From Ruminococcus flavefaciens FD-1 (GTDB lineage Bacteria; Bacillota; Clostridia; Oscillospirales; Ruminococcaceae), in contig ACOK01000073.1 of assembly GCA_000174895.1 (NCBI GenBank), positions 1 through 64,000 on the forward strand: a DNA stretch of 64,000 nucleotides, read 5' to 3'. The notes under the pieces are model-generated. The model searched no databases, was not told the origin of the DNA, and saw only the letters and a list, made by a program, of their open reading frames with translations. This document shows, one piece after another, positions 1 through 7,119 of this stretch (position 1 is its first letter; the number at the start of each line of letters is the position of its first letter). A program made the translations under genes and the position numbers.

Positions 1-802
1 CGAGGCCCATTCATTAAGGATACGAATAACGAAATTTTATGGCAACTAAGAATGCGACATTTTGACCTTGAGGAAAGGAAGCGGTACCCCCGGGAATCAA
101 TAGACGTTTAGGGAGTTTCCTAGACAAAAGAATATCAAGGGGAGATATTGGTGTAAATAAAGAAGAGAAAGAAAATCATAAGTAAGGAGGAGACAAAGTA
201 GTATGAAAAAAGTCCAGTTTCAAGGAATATTTAAGCATATTATGGATAAACCAGGGCAAAACTGGGGGGTGTAGCCTTCAATAACAGAAAAGGAAAGAGA
301 ATGTAACAAACATGAATGTAAGGCGAAGGGGTCACTGAGGAATACGAGTAGAATCTTAAAGCATGGAAGATCAATTCAATAGGAAATAGTGTTCTAGCGT
401 ATAAGAATATTCATTAGAAGGAAAATCACAATGAAGATCATTACATTATTAAGTAATAAATATTCATGAAAAAACTTAGGAGAAAAAGGAATTAGTGTGA
501 GTAGATTCAAAGTTACATATCCGGGACTGCGGACATAATACGGGCATCGTCTAAGCCGTAGGAAGCGCAACAGATGCCAATATATCGCAGGAATACACTT
601 ATTCAGCATGATGCAGAAGACATGGAGATTAGGTACAGAAATAACCGTTCGAGTATATGCCGGTGACGTAACAGTTGAACAACATCATTCATCATGACGA
701 GGTAGTAAAGCGAGAGTAGCGATGCTTTACGGATGGTTTGCAAGAATTATGAATCGCCCCAAAAAGTAAATGCTGTTGCCGTGAGTCCGCAATAAAAAAT
801 CC
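1..802. other. Gene-poor region, not identified
   Basis: No convincing gene is seen in these 800 bases. All frames carry frequent stops, the plus strand is rich in A and G, and base use differs from the GC-richer coding sequence that follows. One 23-codon ORF (203-274) sits behind a GGAGG at 186-190, but the 12-base spacing and short length make it doubtful. Short readable stretches in frame 1 (first 36 codons) and around 590-760 hint at a heavily decayed coding region, but I cannot name a parent gene. The left end is cut by the window. Confidence 0.4.
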
Positions 803-831
803 TTGCCTTTTCTGCGAAAGTATATTATAAT
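803..831 (+). promoter_or_regulatory. Promoter of cysteine synthase gene
   Basis: The -35 TTGCCT (803-808) and -10 TATAAT (826-831) are separated by 17 bases, a near-consensus vegetative sigma promoter about 60 bases before the start codon. Confidence 0.75.
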
Positions 832-889
832 AGAAATGATAGTGTAATATCGTCGACAATCATAGTGACGAATTTAAAGGAGAATTATA

Positions 890-1819
890 ATGATATACAA
901 CAACATACTCGAAGCAATCGGCCACACTCCGCTTATCCGACTTAACCATATGGTAAAAAAGGGCAGCGCTGATATCCTCGTCAAGTTCGAGGGCCTCAAC
1001 GTAGGCGGCTCGATAAAGACAAGAACTGCTTACAACATGATAAAACACGCCGAGCGTGAGGGCAAGATAACCAAGGATACCATAATCGTTGAGCCTACCA
1101 GCGGCAATCAGGGCATCGGTCTCGCTCTCGTAGGAGCTGTAAAGGGCTACCGCACCATTATCATCATGCCCGATTCCGTCAGCGAAGAGCGCAGAAAACT
1201 GGTAAGACACTACGGTGCAGAGGTTATGCTCATCCACGATGACGGCGATATCGGAAAGTGTATCCAGGAATGCCTTGACACTGCTCTCAGAATGGCTGAG
1301 GAGGACAAGAACGTTTTCGTTCCTCAGCAGTTCTCCAACGTGAACAATATAGGCGCTCATAAGTACCACACCGCTCTTGAGATACTGGAGCAGACAGCTG
1401 TCAGGATAGACGGATTCTGCTCGGGAATCGGCACAGGCGGTACTATCACAGGTATCGGTGAAGCTCTCAAGGCTCAGTATCCCGATATGGTCATATGGGC
1501 TGTCGAGCCCGAAAATGCCGCTATCCTCGCAGGCGGAAACATCGGTACTCACCTTCAGATGGGCATCGGCGACGGTATAATCCCCGATATCCTCAACCAG
1601 AATATCTACGACGATATCTATATAGTTACCGACGAAGAGGCTATCCAGACCGCCAAGGACTTAGCATCAAAGGAAGGCATCATGTGCGGTATCTCCAGCG
1701 GTACTAACGTAGCCGCCGCTATAAAGCTGGCCGAAAAACTGGGCGAGGGCAAAACAGTCGTTACTATCCTCCCCGATACCGCCGAAAGATACTTCTCAAC
1801 TCCGCTTTTCGAGGACTGA
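890..1819 (+). CDS. cysK: Cysteine synthase (O-acetylserine sulfhydrylase family)
   Basis: PLP-dependent enzyme that should make cysteine from O-acetylserine and sulfide in the cytoplasm; 309 residues is the usual length. Visible family marks: the PLP-lysine segment GGSIKTR (K43), the substrate loop TSGNQG (70-75), DSVSEERR (about 105-112), the phosphate-binding GIGTGGT and the C-terminal GISSG. Classical enzymes have TSGNTG, so Gln replaces Thr in the loop; this may be a lineage variant or affect substrate choice. The start is fixed by AAAGGAG (876-882) eight bases upstream. The gene stands alone behind its own promoter and converges on folD, which before prophage insertion lay just downstream on the other strand. 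A cystathionine beta-synthase-type activity cannot be excluded from sequence alone. Confidence 0.85.
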   Translation: MIYNNILEAIGHTPLIRLNHMVKKGSADILVKFEGLNVGGSIKTRTAYNMIKHAEREGKITKDTIIVEPTSGNQGIGLALVGAVKGYRTIIIMPDSVSEERRKLVRHYGAEVMLIHDDGDIGKCIQECLDTALRMAEEDKNVFVPQQFSNVNNIGAHKYHTALEILEQTAVRIDGFCSGIGTGGTITGIGEALKAQYPDMVIWAVEPENAAILAGGNIGTHLQMGIGDGIIPDILNQNIYDDIYIVTDEEAIQTAKDLASKEGIMCGISSGTNVAAAIKLAEKLGEGKTVVTILPDTAERYFSTPLFED

Positions 1820-1845
1820 TGTAATTTCTGTAATAATAAAACCAA

Positions 1846-1922
1846 AGGGCGCTCGGAAAGCGCCCCTACAAATCGTATATTTCCCGTTTGCTTATGTAGG
1901 GGCGAGTTCCGCTCGCCCTCCC
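1846..1922. repeat. Intergenic palindromic repeat pair
   Basis: Two GC-rich hairpins lie after cysK: GGGCGCT/AAGCGCCC (about 1848-1866), then GGGCGAG/CGCTCGCCC (about 1900-1917), each beside the phrase GTAGGGGC or its complement CCCCTAC. Neither has a T-tract, so they are not simple terminators. The same phrases recur near 53.0, 55.2-55.5, 58.7 and 60.4-60.7 kb. Confidence 0.7.
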
Positions 1923-1948
1923 CTGATTGGAAATGTAGGTAATAACTT

Positions 1949-2116
1949 ATGAAAACCTCAATTGATATTTTAATTGAAAGAATTTAATCAGGTGAAAAAA
2001 TCATCTGCAAAAAGTGCCAAAAAGGTACAGTGGTCTACGAGCATAAAGAGGGGCACAAATTTCCAGACATTTATTGCAACAATCCCGACTGCAATGCAAA
2101 AGTTATATTTAATTAA
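1949..2116 (+). pseudogene. Broken small zinc-ribbon protein gene
   Basis: A 55-codon frame begins ATG AAA ACC and continues to TAA at 2114-2116, interrupted only by TAA at codon 13. After the stop it encodes two CxxC-type knuckles (CKKC, then C-x4-C) in a 38-residue zinc-ribbon pattern. A single C-to-T change of a CAA glutamine codon would explain the stop. Small zinc-ribbon proteins of this kind are common in phage morphogenesis regions. The terminator just after it matches the one inside the prophage at about 24381, so this may be a scar of another phage or of a phage-type toxin/immunity cassette. Alternatively translation could restart at a downstream codon, but no good start is seen. Confidence 0.55.
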
Positions 2117-2143
2117 ACCGCCCTGCAATGAGCGGTTTTATTA
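2115..2143 (+). terminator. Terminator after zinc-ribbon relic
   Basis: ACCGC/GCGGT stem with an eleven-base loop followed by TTTTATT. The element and its flanks (AATTAAACCGCCC, GCAATGAGCGG, CCATTTGAA) are nearly identical to 24377-24420 inside the prophage. Confidence 0.6.
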
Positions 2144-2164
2144 TAACCATTTGAAAATATATAC

Positions 2165-2202
2165 CAAAAAGACTTCGCAGAACCAACTGCGAAGTCTTTT
2201 TT
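2165..2202. terminator. Former folD terminator (bidirectional)
   Basis: Perfect 10 bp stem GACTTCGCAG/CTGCGAAGTC with a six-base loop, five A on the left and six T on the right, so it can work on both strands. It lies directly outside attL. Before phage insertion it was just downstream of the folD stop codon and also faced the convergent cysK side. Confidence 0.75.
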
Positions 2203-2204
2203 AC

Positions 2205-2246
2205 TTATTCGATCCCTGCCTGCTGTTTAGCAGCTGTGAGGGTATT
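2205..2246. other. attL: Prophage attachment site attL
   Basis: 42 bases identical to attR (38850-38891). The match resumes after one mismatch and runs about 11 more bases. Read on the minus strand it encodes the last FolD residues and stop, so the attachment core is the folD 3' end. The integrase gene ends 49 bases to the right. Confidence 0.92.
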
Positions 2247-2294
2247 TTTCATGAGCATAGCGATATAACAAAGCGATATTTCAGCTATATATCG

Positions 2295-3449
2295 CTATTC
2301 TGCAATTTTACTGACACCTTCCTGACACCCATTGTTCAGGTATTCGTCCAGTTTATTCATGCTTTTCTGTTTGTACCGGCTGTCGAGATGAGTATAGATC
2401 GACATCGTTGTTCTTATGTCGTTATGGCCTGCCTGCTCCTTAGCAGTCAGTACATCTATTCCGGCAAGATAGAGCATTGTTATAAATGTATGGCGACACC
2501 AGTGAGGCGTGAAGCGAGGGATAACAAACGGTGGATCCTCCCCTTCTTTAACTATGAAGCTTGAAAAGTCACCGTACTTTCTGTTCAGCTTATTCAGATA
2601 GCTGTCCCACTTCCTGTTCCATGTCTTGGTGTAAAAATGGCCACCCTCAGGAGCAGGGCATACATATAAAGAATTGCTTCGCTTAACACTGCGGAGATAA
2701 TCCGCAAGTAAAGAAGGAATGTATACAATTCTCATTCCTGCTTCTGTTTTAGTCATAGGCTTGACAGTAAACCTTCCGCTTATAACCTCAGCAGCTTTGC
2801 TGACAGTGATAGTCTGTTTATCCAGGTCAATATCGGTCCAAAGCAGAGCAACTAACTCTCCCCTTCTCAGTCCTGCAAATGTCATTATCATTGCCGCAGT
2901 CTGCATGAAGTCAGGAGTATCGACTATCCACTGTCTTTCTTCCTCAGTCAGAGCACGGCGGTCAGATAGTTCTGTCTTCTTTGGTATCTTGACATTTACA
3001 GCAGGGTTATAGTCCATTATCCTGTTGTCGATCGCAAGCTGTATGATCTGCTTTGCCGCACTTTTCAGCATCGAAAGCGATGTCGGTGAGAGATCCGAGT
3101 TATCAAATATGACATTCTGGATATCAGACACGGTGAGCCTTGTGATAGTTGACTCATCCAAAGCTGAAAGCCTCTTTGATATACTGCTGTATGAATTGTA
3201 TCTCTGAACTGATACGGTATTCTTTTTCAGCTTCAGCCACTGGCTTCTCCAGAACCCGAACTTATCATTGTTAGCGGTAACATCAAGGCCTTTTCCGAGA
3301 GCGATCTTCACATCCCTGACCTTGGCTTCAAGTTCCTTCTGAGTACCCGCATAAACATATTTGTACTTTGCCTTGCCGTCAATGACCCCAAGATATACCT
3401 TTGCCTGCAATCTTCCGTCAGCTCGTTTCTTGTTCCTCAGTCTCGGCAT
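2295..3449 (-). CDS. int: Phage tyrosine integrase
   Basis: Site-specific recombinase for integration and, with a directionality factor, excision. 384 residues. The order is an N-terminal arm-binding region (1-65), a SAM-like core-binding domain (about 65-155) and a catalytic domain (about 165-370). The full catalytic set is visible: R195 (GLRRGE), K234 (TKTEAG), H316 and R319 (HWCRH), H342 (AGH) and nucleophile Y352 (IYTHL). The gene lies next to attL and reads toward it, as is usual. ATG 3449 is preceded by GGGAG. Two TGACACC motifs near its 3' end and two beside attR may be arm sites. Confidence 0.95.
   Translation of the reverse strand: MPRLRNKKRADGRLQAKVYLGVIDGKAKYKYVYAGTQKELEAKVRDVKIALGKGLDVTANNDKFGFWRSQWLKLKKNTVSVQRYNSYSSISKRLSALDESTITRLTVSDIQNVIFDNSDLSPTSLSMLKSAAKQIIQLAIDNRIMDYNPAVNVKIPKKTELSDRRALTEEERQWIVDTPDFMQTAAMIMTFAGLRRGELVALLWTDIDLDKQTITVSKAAEVISGRFTVKPMTKTEAGMRIVYIPSLLADYLRSVKRSNSLYVCPAPEGGHFYTKTWNRKWDSYLNKLNRKYGDFSSFIVKEGEDPPFVIPRFTPHWCRHTFITMLYLAGIDVLTAKEQAGHNDIRTTMSIYTHLDSRYKQKSMNKLDEYLNNGCQEGVSKIAE
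2310..2336. promoter_or_regulatory. Possible integrase arm sites near attL
   Basis: Two direct TGACACC copies four bases apart lie about 65 bp inside attL. A second same-strand pair, five bases apart, lies near attR (38715-38733). The placement suits arm-type integrase sites, but this copy is also coding sequence for the integrase C-terminus, so chance is possible. Confidence 0.3.
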
Positions 3450-3477
3450 AAGATCAGCTCCCTTCTTATATTTATGC

Positions 3478-3518
3478 TATCCCCCCTGCGGTGTTCTGAA
3501 CACTGTGGGGGATTTTTT
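3478..3518 (+). terminator. Hairpin with plus-strand T-tract between int and next gene
   Basis: Long stem built from ATCCCCC/GGGGGAT and GTGTTC/GAACAC, followed on the plus strand by six T. On the minus strand, the direction of the lysogeny genes, the T-tract precedes the hairpin, so it should not stop int transcription. It would block rightward (antisense) transcription entering from the host side. Confidence 0.5.
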
Positions 3519-4005
3519 ATTTCAGACAATATTGTCTCAATTCAGTCATCTTATTCTTCAAATACTCAATAGAAGAACTATCGAATTCTGAAAAATATAA
3601 TTTAAGATCATTTTCAGCTTTATCAATATTATTTGCTTTTGATTTTTCAGTTTTTAAGGTAAAGCATTTTTCACGTAACTTTTGGCTTATTCTGTCAATC
3701 AATCTCTTAATTGCTTCCTGCTTTTCTTTTTCCATAGTTTTTATGAATTTAGAAGGTTTATCACCTGTAAATTTGACCTTGCCTTCCATTTTGGATAATT
3801 CATATAAACGGAACAGTGCAAAGCCGTATCTACTAAAAAACACTTCCGGATTCACTGTTGAATTGATGAGGTTGACACTTTCTCTTACCTGCTTCAGATA
3901 CTGGGGGGCAATGAACTCAGCCTCTTTTGATGAATAATGATTTTGCGAACGTGCCCCAAGAGAGTACTTTTCATATGGATTACCTGAACTCTTAAACAGC
4001 CCCAT
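3517..4005 (-). CDS. Conserved phage protein of unknown function
   Basis: 162 residues, charged, mostly helical, with an initial MGLFKSS and a central block around NPEVFFSRYGFALFRLYEL. I recognise this as a type of protein often found between integrase and repressor genes of Firmicutes phages and integrative elements, but no biochemical role is known to me. It lies 12 bases after the repressor gene on the same strand and has a clear GGAGG before ATG 4005, so it is probably co-transcribed with the repressor and expressed in the lysogen. A role in maintenance or superinfection defence would be only a guess. Confidence 0.7.
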   Translation of the reverse strand: MGLFKSSGNPYEKYSLGARSQNHYSSKEAEFIAPQYLKQVRESVNLINSTVNPEVFFSRYGFALFRLYELSKMEGKVKFTGDKPSKFIKTMEKEKQEAIKRLIDRISQKLREKCFTLKTEKSKANNIDKAENDLKLYFSEFDSSSIEYLKNKMTELRQYCLK

Positions 4006-4017
4006 ATATTGCCTCCT

Positions 4018-4992
4018 TTACTCTGCCAACTCAGCTACACCTATTACTCTACCCTTACACTCTATATCTCCATCCGCTGGAGAAATATCATCATACTCAG
4101 GATTACGTGAAATAATACAGCCATTGCCAGCTTCTTTTATATATCCTTTTCCATTTTGAATAAATAAACCAACTTGACCGATAGGAACCTCTGATGTTAA
4201 TTCAATATAAACGATATCGCCATCATAGTAGTCAGGCTCCATACTCCTGCCCTCAACTTCAACAGCAAAATCGGCATGTCGTGCCTCTGCGGTATCAACC
4301 ACTTCAATTGCTTTCCATTGATCGGGGTCGTTAAGATCAAAACCTATTCCTGCTGACACTTTATTCTCACTAAGTTTGCGAAAAGTGAACGAAGGTTTTT
4401 TCTGCACTTTACAACGTTTTGATTCGATATCAAGAATGCTATCAACTGCCTTTTTTCCATATTCATCAAGAGTATTGTATTTTTTTGTTCGTTCTGAGTC
4501 TATCCCCCATAGTTCCGCTGCTGAGATCGGAGCAGTTTCTATTGGAATTTGCTTTTCAAAATTTAAATTGCAGTGTTCATCTGCAAATGCTAAATAGCTA
4601 TTGCCTTTATATGTTTCAATAACTAAATAAAAATGATGATCCGTTTCACATTGAAATTCAATGGCAATTCCACGGCTTTTTTCACTATTAAAGTCAACAT
4701 TTAATGTGCGAATAAAATGTGTACATTCATAGCCGCAAACAGGACATACAAGCATAGCATGGTCATCATCTAATTCACGAGGTACAAAGTCGAACTTTAT
4801 CGTATCGGATAACAGATAATCTATTGAAACTTCAAAATAATTTGCAATCTTTTTAAGCATCAACAAATCAGGTTCACGTTTATTAGTTTCCCACATTGCG
4901 ATAGTACTTTTGGAAACGGAAAGAATATCAGCTAAATCTTGCTGATAAAGATTCTTTTTATTTCGTAGTTCTTTTAAAATATCTCCCAACAT
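4018..4992 (-). CDS. Phage repressor: HTH + zinc-ribbon-like domain + S24 protease
   Basis: 324 residues counted from ATG 4992. A longer reading from GTG 5001 is unlikely because that GTG is part of the AGAGGTG ribosome site. N-terminal XRE helix-turn-helix (about 5-60) should bind the five palindromes upstream. The C-terminal S24/LexA-type self-cleaving domain shows an Ala-Gly cleavage site (214-215), Ser250 (GRSMEP) and Lys286, spaced 36 and 36 residues as in LexA relatives, so induction by RecA-dependent cleavage is expected. Between them lies an extra domain (about 80-170) with CPVCG, a following His, then a Cys...His pair and alternating beta-type residues, likely a zinc-binding or zinc-ribbon-derived module. 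Its job is unknown. Confidence 0.9.
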   Translation of the reverse strand: MLGDILKELRNKKNLYQQDLADILSVSKSTIAMWETNKREPDLLMLKKIANYFEVSIDYLLSDTIKFDFVPRELDDDHAMLVCPVCGYECTHFIRTLNVDFNSEKSRGIAIEFQCETDHHFYLVIETYKGNSYLAFADEHCNLNFEKQIPIETAPISAAELWGIDSERTKKYNTLDEYGKKAVDSILDIESKRCKVQKKPSFTFRKLSENKVSAGIGFDLNDPDQWKAIEVVDTAEARHADFAVEVEGRSMEPDYYDGDIVYIELTSEVPIGQVGLFIQNGKGYIKEAGNGCIISRNPEYDDISPADGDIECKGRVIGVAELAE

Positions 4993-4997
4993 ATAAA

Positions 4998-5010
4998 TCA
5001 CCTCTTGTGA
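4998..5010. promoter_or_regulatory. Operator O1
   Basis: TCACCTCTTGTGA, a TCAC-N5-GTGA palindrome. It covers the ribosome site of the repressor gene near its expected transcript start, a position for autoregulation. Confidence 0.7.
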
Positions 5011-5012
5011 TT

Positions 5013-5041
5013 ATTGTATCACATTTCGTGAATAGTGTCAA
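5013..5041 (-). promoter_or_regulatory. Repressor promoter (leftward)
   Basis: On the minus strand, TTGACA (5041-5036), a 17-base spacer and TACAAT (5018-5013). Operator O2 occupies 13 of the 17 spacer bases. Confidence 0.85.
5019..5031. promoter_or_regulatory. Operator O2
   Basis: TCACATTTCGTGA, placed directly between the -10 and -35 boxes of the repressor promoter, 21 bp from O1. Confidence 0.8.
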
Positions 5042-5067
5042 TAAACTCTCAACAAATTTATACTAAG

Positions 5068-5080
5068 TCACGAAATGTGA
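5068..5080. promoter_or_regulatory. Operator O3
   Basis: TCACGAAATGTGA, between the two divergent promoters, 49 bp from O2 and 30 bp from O4. Confidence 0.8.
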
Positions 5081-5089
5081 TTTTATATA

Positions 5090-5118
5090 TTGACAATTCA
5101 CACATCGTGAATTATAAT
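5090..5118 (+). promoter_or_regulatory. Early rightward (lytic) promoter
   Basis: Full consensus TTGACA (5090-5095), 17-base spacer, TATAAT (5113-5118). Operator O4 lies wholly in the spacer, so a bound repressor would exclude RNA polymerase. Confidence 0.88.
5098..5110. promoter_or_regulatory. Operator O4
   Basis: TCACACATCGTGA in the spacer of the lytic promoter, 30 bp from both O3 and O5. Confidence 0.82.
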
Positions 5119-5127
5119 TAGTTTAGT

Positions 5128-5140
5128 TCACAGTTAGTGA
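5128..5140. promoter_or_regulatory. Operator O5
   Basis: TCACAGTTAGTGA, just downstream of the lytic promoter start point. Confidence 0.78.
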
Positions 5141-5178
5141 TTATTCAAAAATAACAATAGGACTGGAGGTGATTTAAA

Positions 5179-5388
5179 ATGATTGCAATATACAAATACC
5201 GCACTGCGCTGCATATGACGCAGACTCAGCTTGCGGCACTTGTAGGAGTAACGCCTAACGCAATTACACAGTATGAGAGCGGGGCGAGGAAGCCCAACAT
5301 CCTGATGCTCAAAAAGCTTGCAAAAGCGCTGAACACAACAGCTGATGCGCTTTTAGAGCCAATTGACGTAGAGGAGAAAAATAACTGA
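5179..5388 (+). CDS. Cro-like XRE regulator
   Basis: 69 residues, almost entirely one helix-turn-helix domain (TQTQLAALVGVTPNAITQYE, about 14-33). It is the first gene of the rightward operon, behind a strong GGAGGTGA, and sits opposite the repressor, the position of a Cro-type antagonist. Its recognition helix (TPNAITQYES) resembles that of the repressor (SKSTIAMWET) only loosely, so whether both bind the same TCAC-N5-GTGA sites is an inference. It might instead be an activator or an accessory repressor. Confidence 0.85.
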   Translation: MIAIYKYRTALHMTQTQLAALVGVTPNAITQYESGARKPNILMLKKLAKALNTTADALLEPIDVEEKNN

Positions 5389-5408
5389 ATAATGAAAGGA
5401 GCATGACT

Positions 5409-5615
5409 ATGAAAATGACCAAGCAGTTCACAAGCTGGAATCAGCTGCCGATAATACTTGATGTCCCGCAGGTCGCCTGTCTGCTGTGTCTCCATCCGAA
5501 CACAGTGACAAGGCTCTGCCGCAACGGGAAGCTGACAGGACAGAAAATAGGCCGTGAATGGCGCATAAACAAATCTTCTGTCATGCAGTTCATGAACTAC
5601 GAGGAGGCAGTATGA
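5409..5615 (+). CDS. Excisionase-family helix-turn-helix protein
   Basis: 68 residues from ATG 5409, seven bases after AGGAG; an ATG at 5403 is too close to the ribosome site. The sequence VPQVACLLCLHPNTVTRLCRNGKL then a GQKIGREWRI wing is the winged-helix/MerR-like DNA-binding domain called excisionase or HTH_17. In a phage it could bend DNA at the attachment sites to favour excision or act as an early regulator. The distance from int, with the switch between, leaves its target uncertain. Its stop overlaps the next start (ATGA). Confidence 0.8.
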   Translation: MKMTKQFTSWNQLPIILDVPQVACLLCLHPNTVTRLCRNGKLTGQKIGREWRINKSSVMQFMNYEEAV

Positions 5616-5854
5616 TCCAGGCAATAATCGGATTCTACCTGGGCGTCGCAGTGTGCCTGCTGAAAGGCGGCATAGAGGACCTGTCAGAGGGCCTGCGGTA
5701 CCTCAGGAGAAAGAAAGCGCTGGAAGCTGATATCAGCGACCACAGTGAAAACATAAGGCTCTACGGCGCATTTATGAGCGTCGAGGATGCCGAAAAGGAA
5801 AAGGCCGAGCTCGCCATGCTCAAGGCCGAATTAGAGAAACTTGAAAAGGAGTAA
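5612..5854 (+). CDS. Small membrane-anchored coiled-coil protein
   Basis: 80 residues from ATG 5612, which overlaps the stop of the preceding gene and follows GAGGAGG. A hydrophobic N-terminal stretch (IQAIIGFYLGVAVCLLKGGI) is followed by a highly charged helical region rich in Glu and Lys (about 25-80). This predicts one membrane anchor and a cytoplasmic coiled coil. I do not recognise a family; the position in the early operon suggests a host-takeover or control role, without direct evidence. Confidence 0.6.
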   Translation: MIQAIIGFYLGVAVCLLKGGIEDLSEGLRYLRRKKALEADISDHSENIRLYGAFMSVEDAEKEKAELAMLKAELEKLEKE

Positions 5855-5859
5855 TTAAT

Positions 5860-6285
5860 ATGGATATGACACCCGATGAGATCGTAATGTGCTACAGACA
5901 GGCCAAGCACAAGGGCGAGCAAATCAAGATACTTGCAGATAGGAATGTTTGCAGTATTGAGGATATTCTTAAAGTTCTTGTTGAACATGGTGGCTATGAG
6001 CTGGCACGTATCAGCAGAGCAATAGGATCAGCGAGGAAGGCAAGCACTAAGAAGCCGTACAAAAAGCCGGAGATCATTCCAGAGCCGGTGCCCGAAGCTC
6101 CGCAGGAAGAAGAAACAACAGAATATGTTATCCCTGCGAAATCTGTACCCGAAATGCTTGTGGATTCTGCGCTTAATGTTATCCGTGCCGAACTCAGCGA
6201 AATAAACCGTCAGCAGTATCAGCTCGATATGCGTAAAGCCGACTTATACAAGCAGCTGTGGGATATGCTTGGGGAGGTGCAGTGA
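5860..6285 (+). CDS. Early phage protein, unknown function
   Basis: 141 residues. The N-terminal 45 residues (TPDEIVMCYRQAKHKGEQIK, then a short helical SIEDILKVLVEHG) look like a helix-turn-helix of the kind seen in small Clostridia phage proteins. A Pro/Glu-rich linker (about 65-100) joins it to a C-terminal helical segment rich in Gln and charged residues. DNA binding plus oligomerisation is plausible. Its stop overlaps the next start (TGATG), showing translational coupling. Confidence 0.55.
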   Translation: MDMTPDEIVMCYRQAKHKGEQIKILADRNVCSIEDILKVLVEHGGYELARISRAIGSARKASTKKPYKKPEIIPEPVPEAPQEEETTEYVIPAKSVPEMLVDSALNVIRAELSEINRQQYQLDMRKADLYKQLWDMLGEVQ

Positions 6286-6533
6286 TGCTGAATATCAAAA
6301 TAGAAGATCAGAAGATCGAAACTACAGCCAAAGGCCGCAGTGACGATATCCTTGCTGGAACTATTCTCACAGTTATCGGCGCAGCAAGAACGTTCTCGGA
6401 GATAACACATATCCCTGTCGAAGATGCCATAGGACTAATCTGTTCATCCGCAAGAGAGAACTGTGCTTCAGAGAATTATGAGGGCACTGTTGTGCGTATG
6501 AAGGTTCCGAGAAAAGGCGGTGAGAAGAAATGA
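6285..6533 (+). CDS. Small early phage protein, unknown
   Basis: 82 residues from ATG 6285 behind GGGGAGGTG; the frame is open further upstream but only over the preceding gene. The central part (DDILAGTILTVIGAARTFSE) is a hydrophobic helix, and the C-terminus is basic. No family recognised. It overlaps the next gene by four bases (ATGA). Confidence 0.55.
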   Translation: MLNIKIEDQKIETTAKGRSDDILAGTILTVIGAARTFSEITHIPVEDAIGLICSSARENCASENYEGTVVRMKVPRKGGEKK

Positions 6534-6826
6534 AAGCACTGAAAGTTGAAGGCAGAAGCATTACTGAGACAGACATCCCCAACACACTGGAAGCGTTGCA
6601 GGCAGCAGTTGACGGATACATCGAGACCTTGCAGCTTGTTCCCGATCAGGCTGTGATGATAGTCAATGAGGAGGGACTTCTGAAGGACCTTGAAGTTAAT
6701 ACGTTCGCTTCTGCGATCGCAGGCACAATGATAGTCGGTACTGCTCTGATCGTCGGTGTGGACGGAGACGAGTTCACAGATATCCCTGGGGACGTAGTGA
6801 AGTGTATCAATGCACTGTTCGCATAA
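6530..6826 (+). CDS. DUF3846-type protein
   Basis: 98 residues. The pattern of an N-terminal KALKVEG strand, LEALQAAVDGYIETLQL, then VNEEGLLKDLEVNTFA and GTMIVGTALIVG fits the DUF3846 domain, common in early regions of Firmicutes phages and conjugative elements. Function is unknown to me. Followed by a short GC hairpin without a T-tract and a 77-base gap, so later genes may be separately controlled. Confidence 0.7.
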   Translation: MKALKVEGRSITETDIPNTLEALQAAVDGYIETLQLVPDQAVMIVNEEGLLKDLEVNTFASAIAGTMIVGTALIVGVDGDEFTDIPGDVVKCINALFA

Positions 6827-6903
6827 AGAAAAACGCTCCCCGAAGGGAGCAAAGATAAATTTATTACCACCACAATCATATCACAGAAAAGGAGAAATGT
6901 CAA

Positions 6904-7119
6904 ATGGACGACTACTATATTCATGCCATCCCCATATGGGAGCTGGCGTTCTACATATCAGTAACGCTGAACAGGATCCTCAAAAGCATCCTGTGCTACA
7001 GGAACGGCGTTATATGCAGCAGTCCCGAGATACAGCCTGATGAGATATTGAAGAAGGCTTCGGGGCGTAAAGAACTGGAATTCTATTACAGAAAGCTGGT
7101 GATGAATAATGGACGCTGA
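6904..7119 (+). CDS. Hypothetical early phage protein
   Basis: 71 residues, with AAAGGAG upstream of ATG 6904. An aromatic and hydrophobic N-terminus (YYIHAIPIWELAFYISVTLN) is followed by a charged helical part. Not recognised. It overlaps the PcfK-like gene by 11 bases and is probably translated with it. Confidence 0.5.
   Translation: MDDYYIHAIPIWELAFYISVTLNRILKSILCYRNGVICSSPEIQPDEILKKASGRKELEFYYRKLVMNNGR

Noticed and set aside
394-609. 71-codon ORF on the minus strand
   Set aside because: No ribosome site, hydrophobic low-complexity sequence and unusual codon use; probably chance in AT-rich DNA.
1974-2564. 196-codon plus-strand ORF across attL
   Set aside because: It runs antisense through the folD terminator and the integrase gene, and the zinc-ribbon relic is in another frame.
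4993-5001. GTG 5001 as repressor start
   Set aside because: This GTG is part of the AGAGGTG ribosome site of ATG 4992, so it is unlikely to be the start.
6836-6852. Terminator after the DUF3846 gene
   Set aside because: GCTCCC/GGGAGC hairpin lacks a T-tract, so not called a terminator.
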